Shown in pieces: positions 1-6,461 of a stretch of DNA of 6,461 bases. The stretch spans positions 1 through 6,461 of the forward strand of contig CAJGCD010000073.1 of assembly GCA_904501715.1 (NCBI GenBank). Reading direction: 5' to 3'. This DNA comes from an uncultured Clostridia bacterium (GTDB lineage: Bacteria > Bacillota > Clostridia > Oscillospirales > CAG-272). Within the stretch, counting starts at the first letter, position 1, and each line of letters starts with the position of its first letter. The position numbers and the translations under genes are program-made. The notes beneath the pieces were generated by a model that was given only the letters and a program-made list of their open reading frames with translations, was not told the origin of the DNA and searched no databases.

Positions 1-686
1 ATGAGCATATGCTCAGCCATCCAGCCTTCCTTACGTCCGAGGTAGGAAGCTATACGAAGAGCAAAGCACTTCTTACCGAGAAGCACGTTTCCGCCGTAGC
101 CCGAGTTTACAGACCAGATGGTGTTGTCCTCAGGGAAATGGCAGATATAGCGGTTCTCCTCGTCGATGTCAGCCCTTGCGTGGAGTCCCTTGATGAAATC
201 TCCGCTCTCGCCGAGAGCCTCAAGAACATTGGTGCCAACGCGGGTCATAATGAGCATGTTGAGCACGACGTATATAGAGTCGGTAAGCTCGATGCCGTAC
301 TTAGCGAAGGGAGAGCCTACGATACTCATAGAGTAAGGAATAACATACATTGTTCTTCCCTTCATAGAGCCCGCATAAAGCTTGGAAAGCTTTGCGTAGC
401 ACTCCTCGGGAGCCATCCAGTTATTGATGTTACCAGCATCCTCCTTCTTGGATGTGCAGATAAAGGTCCTGCCCTCTACTCGTGCAACGTCGTTGATAGC
501 AGTTCTGTGGAGGTAGCAGTTAGGAAGGAGCTCCTGATTGAGCTTTACTATCTCGCCTGTGGAGCAAGCCTCTGCGCGAAGAGCCTCAGCCTGTTCCTCG
601 GAGCCGTCGATCCATACGATCTTGTCGGGCTTTGTCATAGCCGCCATCTCGTCGATCCAGTTAAGAACATACTTGTTTTGAGTCAT
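1..686 (-). CDS. pckG: Phosphoenolpyruvate carboxykinase, GTP-type (N-terminal part, cut by left window edge)
   Basis: GTP-dependent PEPCK interconverts oxaloacetate and PEP plus CO2 in the cytosol, linking the C4 acids to glycolysis and gluconeogenesis. 228 codons are visible, against roughly 590-620 in the family. The translation shows family blocks in order: DVARVE (66-71, Arg69 aligning with the PEP-binding Arg87 of the vertebrate enzyme), MKGRTMYVIPYSM (108-120), GIELTDS (131-137), SGYGGN (195-200, Tyr197), LLGKKCFALRIAS (202-214, Lys206 a predicted Mn ligand) and GWMAEHML (221-228, His226 a predicted Mn ligand). The kinase P-loop and nucleotide-binding region lie beyond the edge. The segment after LH at 168-169 is shorter than in vertebrate enzymes and lacks their HSVG motif. 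The ATG at 684-686 is chosen because AAAGAGG (694-700) sits 7 nt upstream. No frameshift is seen. It is divergent from eno. The GTP-type assignment rests on these blocks, not on the unseen nucleotide site. Confidence 0.95.
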   Translation of the reverse strand, partial: MTQNKYVLNWIDEMAAMTKPDKIVWIDGSEEQAEALRAEACSTGEIVKLNQELLPNCYLHRTAINDVARVEGRTFICTSKKEDAGNINNWMAPEECYAKLSKLYAGSMKGRTMYVIPYSMSIVGSPFAKYGIELTDSIYVVLNMLIMTRVGTNVLEALGESGDFIKGLHARADIDEENRYICHFPEDNTIWSVNSGYGGNVLLGKKCFALRIASYLGRKEGWMAEHML

Positions 687-730
687 GTTTTTTCCTCTTT
701 CTTTATAATAATTTTTTTAAAACAGCAGAT

Positions 731-758
731 AGATATCAAAATTTTGCATCCGATATCT
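731..758. promoter_or_regulatory. Inverted repeat in the pckG leader, possible operator or RNA hairpin
   Basis: AGATATC (731-737) is repeated in inverted orientation as GATATCT (752-758) around a 14-base centre that itself contains AAAATTTT. The repeat lies about 13 to 40 bases downstream of the predicted pckG start site and well ahead of the ribosome binding site. That position fits a repressor operator acting as a roadblock, or a small leader hairpin. In AT-rich DNA a 7-bp repeat can also arise by chance, so confidence is modest. Confidence 0.35.
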
Positions 759-777
759 CCAAATTTCGCCACTATAT

Positions 778-806
778 ATTGTACCTTTTTTTTAGCGCTT
801 TTGCAA
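778..806 (-). promoter_or_regulatory. Predicted sigma-A-type promoter of pckG
   Basis: On the minus strand TTGCAA (801-806) and TACAAT (778-783) are separated by exactly 17 bases, matching the consensus TTGACA and TATAAT at 4 of 6 and 5 of 6 positions. The spacer carries an A8 run. Transcription would start near 771, giving pckG a leader of about 85 nt. The element is read from the sequence alone; the start site is inferred. Confidence 0.7.
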
Positions 807-858
807 TACTTTTTTTCAAAGGTTACACTTTGTTAACATTTTATTTTTCTTCCCTCTT

Positions 859-887
859 TTTCCATTTCTACGCAATGCAAGCATATT
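859..887 (+). promoter_or_regulatory. Weak candidate promoter for eno
   Basis: TTTCCA (859-864) and CATATT (882-887) are 17 bases apart, each matching the sigma-A hexamers at only 4 of 6 positions. No better pair was found between 800 and 930 on the plus strand, though AATAAT at 904-909 is an alternative -10 without a convincing -35. The rest of the spacer (807-947) is T-rich and shows no gene. An eno promoter must lie here or be unusual; this call is a best guess. Confidence 0.2.
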
Positions 888-947
888 TTCGACCCGTATG
901 AGAAATAATAAGCTTAACTTACAAAAACAAAAGCAGGAGATAATTTT

Positions 948-2219
948 ATGAACAAGCCACAGATAATCAAATGCTGCGCCCGCGAAATCCTCGACTCACG
1001 CGGTAATCCTACCGTAGAGGCCTCGGTCTTTCTGGCTGACGGAAGCGTGGGGATGGCTAGCGTGCCGTCGGGCGCATCTACGGGCATATACGAGGCGCAT
1101 GAAAAGCGCGACGGCAACGAAGAACGCTATAACGGCAAGGGGGTCGCGGGAGCGGTAGCGGCGGTGTGCCGCGTCATATCGCCGTCCATCTCGGGTGTGT
1201 GCGCCTCGGAGCAGTACGAGCTGGACAAGCTTCTTATTCGTCTTGACGGTACGGACAACAAGTCCAAGCTCGGAGCTAATGCCATACTTGCCGTATCCTT
1301 GGCAAACGCCCGCGCGGCGGCAAATTGGTATCATATCCCGCTCTACCGATATCTGGGCGGCATTGCAGCGTGCCGTCTGCCCGTGCCTATGATGAATATT
1401 CTCAATGGAGGCGCTCACGCCTCAAATAACGTGGAAATACAGGAATTTATGATAGTTCCTCACGGAATAGAGAGCTTCTCCGAGGCTCTGCGATCGGGCA
1501 GCGAGATATACCACGCCCTTGGAAAGCTTTTGAAAAAAAAGGGACTTGCCGCCACAGTAGGTGACGAGGGAGGCTATGCCCCAAATCTTGAGAGCGACGA
1601 GCAAGCTCTTGAATTTATAATGGAGGCTATCACCGCCGCGGGATACTCCACGGAAAAGGTAGGTATAGCTCTTGATGCCGCCGCATCCGAATGGTATATC
1701 GAGGACGGCAGATACGAGTTCCCCAAGCGCAAGCGTCCCTATTCTACCGAGGAGCTGATTGCGTATTGGCAGAGCCTGTGCGATAAATTCCCCGCCATAA
1801 TGTCCATAGAGGATGCCCTTGACCAGCGGGATATGTCTGGATGGAAGACACTTACCGAGCGTCTTGGTAAAAAGATAATGCTGGTAGGCGACGATCTTTT
1901 CGTAACCAACACGCAAAGACTTCGCGGCGGTATAAAGGAAAACGTGGCGAATGCCATTCTTATAAAGCCAAATCAGATAGGAACTCTTTCCGAAACTCTT
2001 GACGTTATACGTGTCGCCAAGGAAGCGGGATACAGCTTTATAATATCCCACCGCTCGGGAGAAACCGAGGACACGACAATAGCGGATATCGCGGTTGCCA
2101 CAAATGCCCCATTCATCAAAACGGGCGCGCCCTGCCGAAGCGAGCGTGTGGCAAAATACAACCGTCTTCTCAGGATAGAAGCGGCGCTGAACAGCGGCGG
2201 AATATACGGAAGCAAATAA
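948..2219 (+). CDS. eno: Enolase (2-phosphoglycerate dehydratase)
   Basis: Enolase interconverts 2-phosphoglycerate and PEP in glycolysis, in the cytosol, using Mg2+. The 423-residue protein is full length for a bacterial enolase (about 425-435). The N-terminal lid carries the mobile loop SGASTG (41-46). The barrel carries His157, the catalytic acid/base Glu207 in VGDEGG, metal ligands Asp243 (ALDAA), Glu288 (SIED) and Asp315 (VGDD), the catalytic base Lys340 (LIKPNQ), the signature SHRSGETED (367-375) and Lys391 (IKTG). All expected catalytic residues are present, so it should be active. Oddities: Ala290 where SIEDG is usual, EAHEKRDGN (49-57) where EALELRDGD is common, and GYSFII at 361-366 before SHRSGE. 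These suggest a divergent subfamily. The ATG at 948 follows AGGAGA (935-940) by 7 nt. The gene stands alone: divergent from pckG, convergent with the permease gene and closed by a hairpin terminator. Confidence 0.97.
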   Translation: MNKPQIIKCCAREILDSRGNPTVEASVFLADGSVGMASVPSGASTGIYEAHEKRDGNEERYNGKGVAGAVAAVCRVISPSISGVCASEQYELDKLLIRLDGTDNKSKLGANAILAVSLANARAAANWYHIPLYRYLGGIAACRLPVPMMNILNGGAHASNNVEIQEFMIVPHGIESFSEALRSGSEIYHALGKLLKKKGLAATVGDEGGYAPNLESDEQALEFIMEAITAAGYSTEKVGIALDAAASEWYIEDGRYEFPKRKRPYSTEELIAYWQSLCDKFPAIMSIEDALDQRDMSGWKTLTERLGKKIMLVGDDLFVTNTQRLRGGIKENVANAILIKPNQIGTLSETLDVIRVAKEAGYSFIISHRSGETEDTTIADIAVATNAPFIKTGAPCRSERVAKYNRLLRIEAALNSGGIYGSK

Positions 2220-2250
2220 TCCCTTAGCTTTTCATTTCCTTAATTTCCGC

Positions 2251-2297
2251 AAAAAAAGAGGACAGAGAAGCTCTCTGTCCTCATAATTTTTGTTTCT
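2251..2297. terminator. Bidirectional intrinsic terminator between eno and the permease gene
   Basis: GAGGACAGAGA (2258-2268) pairs perfectly with TCTCTGTCCTC (2272-2282) around the 3-base loop AGC, an 11-bp stem. A run of seven A (2251-2257) precedes it, serving as the U-tract for the minus strand, and a T-rich tail (2286-2297) follows it for the plus strand. It lies 38 bases after the eno stop and 17 bases after the permease stop (minus-strand sense), so it can end both convergent transcripts. Confidence 0.9.
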
Positions 2298-2299
2298 TA

Positions 2300-3784
2300 T
2301 CAGAACAATGTGGTGGGAACGAAGAAGTACAGGCAGAAAAGGAGAGATACGATAATAGCTACTACCGAAACATCCCAAACGGGCTTTTCGTCCTTCTTGA
2401 CAGCGTACTTGATAAGTCCGAAGAGATATGCAATCGCCGACATAATCGTGTAGGAAAGAAGACCAACGCCGATACCCTTAGTGATGGAGTAAGAAAGAAC
2501 CATTACAACAACTGTAAGGAACGCGGAGGTTGCCTTTATAGCATTACCGAAGTCGATACTCTTAACGTTATTCTTCATCATAAGAACGCCAACGTAGATA
2601 AGAGCTGCTGCCGTAGCGGCAGAGGGGATAACTGCGAACAAGGGCATTGCAAAGAGTGCCAATGCAAACATAACAGCGGTAGTGAAAGCGGTAAGACCGG
2701 TTCTTCCGCCCGCGGATACACCCGCACCAGACTCAACGAAGGTAGTTACCGTAGATGTACCGAGCATAGCACCTGAGCAGGTTGCTACTGCATCACTTAT
2801 CATGATCTTGCCGTAGTTATGGGGCTTATCGTTCTCATCGGAGAGAATTCTGTTACCGCCGCAGCATCCAACGATAGTTCCCATAGTATCGAACATATCT
2901 ATCATGCACATAGTAATAACCAGCATAATAACCGTGAAAACAGAGCCTGCGGGGAAGCCTTCAGTAAATACAGACGTAAACGAGCCAAAAACGCTGTTAT
3001 CGCCAACGGTAAAGAAGTTACCAAAGTTCTCCCAGAACTTCCAAGAGATACCGGGAACGTTACCGGAAAGAACCGAAAGGTCGGTAATACCGAAGGGGAT
3101 ACCGATAATAGTAGCACCGATGATACCGAGAATTACAGATCCCTTTATATTAAGCTTATCCAAAATAGCTATCAGGAAAAGACCAATGAGAGCGAGAACA
3201 GCTGTCTTAGATGCATCCCAGCTCGTAAAGTCTGCCAATGCGACCTGTGTAAACTGATTAGAGACGATAACTCCTGCATTCTGGAAACCAATATAGGCAA
3301 TGAAAAGACCTATACCAACCGATATAGCGCCTCTTACCGCAACGGGCATGCCGTCGAATATAAGCTCGCGGAAGGTCTTGCCGCCTATCTTAACAACAGA
3401 GAGTATAAGGAAGATAATACCGGATATCAGCACCATCATAAATGCCTGACCGATCGAGAAGGTAAAGCCGTAAGCAAACGCGCCGACTCCGCCGCCGATT
3501 ATACTTCCAACCAGAGAGTTCAGACCCATACCGGACGCCTGAGCCAAGGGCATCTTTGCGAGGAATGCCATAAGGAGCGTACCGATGATAGCACCGAACG
3601 CCGTTGCTATGAACAGCGAGGACCATCTGGGATCGGCTGTACCTGCGTACAGAATGGAATTGGGATTGACCGTCAGAATGTAAGCCATTGCAAGGAAGGT
3701 TACTATACCTGCAACAATTTCTGTTCTGACGCTGGTTTTCTTTGCTACGGGATCAAATCCCAACAGCTTGGAAAATTTGTTCAT
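2300..3784 (-). CDS. NCS2-family nucleobase permease, AzgA/PbuG-like (guanine/hypoxanthine/adenine transporter)
   Basis: This is an inner-membrane proton-linked symporter for purine bases by family. The 494-residue protein is almost wholly hydrophobic, with about 12-14 membrane segments (for example 23-40, 56-77, 110-131, 147-170, 282-305, 387-404, 417-434, 437-458, 472-489). AzgA-group marks are TEIVAGIVTFLAMAYIL (21-37), GMGLNS in TM3 (85-90, Asn89), IDMFDTMGT in TM8 (295-303, Asp296 and Asp299), GTSTVTTFVES in TM10 (342-352, Glu351) and GGRTGLTA (359-366). Acidic residues in TM8 and TM10 and the TM3 Asn are the substrate-site positions of this family. The TM3 stretch reads ASGMGLNSLVGS where APGMGLNAFF is common, so substrate preference could differ from PbuG. 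The start is supported by AGGAGG (3790-3795), 5 nt upstream. The gene follows rpoC on the same strand but has its own promoter and terminators on both sides. The exact purine is not decidable from sequence alone. Confidence 0.92.
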   Translation of the reverse strand: MNKFSKLLGFDPVAKKTSVRTEIVAGIVTFLAMAYILTVNPNSILYAGTADPRWSSLFIATAFGAIIGTLLMAFLAKMPLAQASGMGLNSLVGSIIGGGVGAFAYGFTFSIGQAFMMVLISGIIFLILSVVKIGGKTFRELIFDGMPVAVRGAISVGIGLFIAYIGFQNAGVIVSNQFTQVALADFTSWDASKTAVLALIGLFLIAILDKLNIKGSVILGIIGATIIGIPFGITDLSVLSGNVPGISWKFWENFGNFFTVGDNSVFGSFTSVFTEGFPAGSVFTVIMLVITMCMIDMFDTMGTIVGCCGGNRILSDENDKPHNYGKIMISDAVATCSGAMLGTSTVTTFVESGAGVSAGGRTGLTAFTTAVMFALALFAMPLFAVIPSAATAAALIYVGVLMMKNNVKSIDFGNAIKATSAFLTVVVMVLSYSITKGIGVGLLSYTIMSAIAYLFGLIKYAVKKDEKPVWDVSVVAIIVSLLFCLYFFVPTTLF

Positions 3785-3802
3785 ATAAACCTCCTGTTTT
3801 TT

Positions 3803-3817
3803 TGTGCTTAACGCACA
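3803..3817. promoter_or_regulatory. Short inverted repeat at the permease transcription start
   Basis: TGTGC (3803-3807) and GCACA (3813-3817) flank TTAAC. The element covers roughly +5 to +19 of the predicted transcript, between the -10 box and the ribosome binding site. It could be a small operator or a weak RNA hairpin. Only 5 bp per arm, so chance is not excluded. Confidence 0.3.
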
Positions 3818-3828
3818 TTTCTATCACT

Positions 3829-3837
3829 ATTATATCA
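3829..3837 (-). promoter_or_regulatory. Extended -10 promoter of the permease gene
   Basis: The minus strand reads TGATATAAT, a perfect TATAAT (3829-3834) with the TGN extension. The -35 position is poor (TTCCTT with a 16-base spacer), as is common for extended -10 promoters. An A/T-rich tract lies just upstream and may act like an UP element. Transcription would start near 3822, leaving a leader of only about 38 nt. Confidence 0.75.
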
Positions 3838-3854
3838 CATTTTCTCAAAAAAGG

Positions 3855-3879
3855 AAGTATTTTTTTAAAAAAAGTACTT
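3855..3879. repeat. AT-rich inverted repeat overlapping the permease -35 region
   Basis: AAGTA (3855-3859) followed by T7 is mirrored by A7 and then GTACTT, giving a near-perfect palindrome centred on 3867 with one T-G mismatch or wobble. It covers the -35 area of the permease promoter and the DNA just upstream. It may be an operator, a bent A-tract/T-tract activator of the UP-element kind, or composition alone. Confidence 0.35.
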
Positions 3880-3918
3880 TTTATTTTTTAGTATTTATCA
3901 CATAACGAAAGCCAACGT

Positions 3919-3957
3919 AAAAATGAGCCGCAGTGAAAATTCACTGCGGCTCATTTT
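3919..3957 (-). terminator. Intrinsic terminator of rpoC
   Basis: A perfect inverted repeat spans 3920-3957, with arms AAAATGAGCCGCAGTGAA (3920-3937) and its exact complement (3940-3957). The GC-rich core is GAGCCGCAGTG. On the minus strand the hairpin is followed by five U (3923-3919). It starts about 44 bases after the rpoC stop, so it closes the rpoC transcript ahead of the permease promoter. A T-rich tail also follows on the plus strand, so weak activity in that direction is possible. Confidence 0.9.
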
Positions 3958-4001
3958 ATTACTTTTGTGCTTTTATAAGCAGCACCTTGTTTTTCTTAGC
4001 G

Positions 4002-6461
<2,460 letters not shown>

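Noticed and set aside
9..836. A 275-codon open frame on the plus strand over pckG and the spacer.
   Set aside because: The opposite strand carries clear PEPCK motifs, and the tail of this frame runs through the AT-rich pckG promoter.
875..884. ATGC-AA-GCAT small palindrome in the eno upstream region.
   Set aside because: Four-base arms are expected by chance and nothing else supports an operator here.
1530..1541. A8 run followed by GGG in eno (AAA AAA AAG), a possible slippage or frameshift site.
   Set aside because: A -1 shift meets a stop after about seven codons and enolase is known to need no recoding; the lysine run is a simple explanation.
1422..2051. A 209-codon frame on the minus strand inside eno.
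   Set aside because: It is antisense to conserved enolase motifs and shows no domain of its own.
2819..3811. A 330-codon open frame on the plus strand opposite the permease gene.
   Set aside because: It is a codon-bias shadow of the permease gene; its composition (many Asn, Arg, Cys, Ser) is not protein-like and it matches no family.

Overview
The window holds four protein-coding genes, all ordinary housekeeping or central-metabolism functions, separated by short AT-rich spacers. From left to right: (1) the N-terminal 228 codons of a GTP-type phosphoenolpyruvate carboxykinase (pckG) on the minus strand, cut by the left edge; (2) a complete enolase gene (eno) on the plus strand, divergent from pckG; (3) a complete NCS2-family (AzgA/PbuG-like) nucleobase permease gene on the minus strand, convergent with eno; (4) the C-terminal 819 codons of the RNA polymerase beta-prime subunit (rpoC) on the minus strand, cut by the right edge. 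No RNA gene, mobile element, CRISPR array or phage gene is visible, and no gene-free stretch exceeds about 260 bases.

The organism looks like a Gram-positive anaerobe of the Clostridia type. RpoC lacks the large insertion that enterobacterial proteins carry in the trigger loop, the ribosome binding sites are purine-rich (AGGAGG, AGGAGA, AAAGAGG), the coding sequence is of moderate GC, and the spacers are strongly AT-rich with sigma-A-like promoters. This is inference from general character; no species is claimed.

Control elements are unusually readable. pckG has a clear minus-strand promoter (TTGCAA-N17-TACAAT) with a leader of roughly 85 nt that contains an inverted repeat. The permease has an extended -10 promoter (TGATATAAT) about 45 bases ahead of its start codon, with two symmetrical elements around it. 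eno and the permease gene share an 11-bp hairpin flanked by an A-tract and a T-rich tract, which should stop transcription in both directions. rpoC ends in a perfect GC-rich hairpin with a U-tract, so the permease downstream is a separate transcription unit.

The main functional theme is the PEP node. Enolase makes or consumes PEP and PEPCK interconverts PEP and oxaloacetate, and the two genes are divergently arranged across a 261-bp spacer. The permease would supply purine bases. I find no strong evidence for a new biological system. The items most worth a second look are the pckG leader palindrome, the symmetrical elements at the permease promoter, the changed TM3 motif of the permease with no purine riboswitch in its short leader, and several unusual residues in the enolase.
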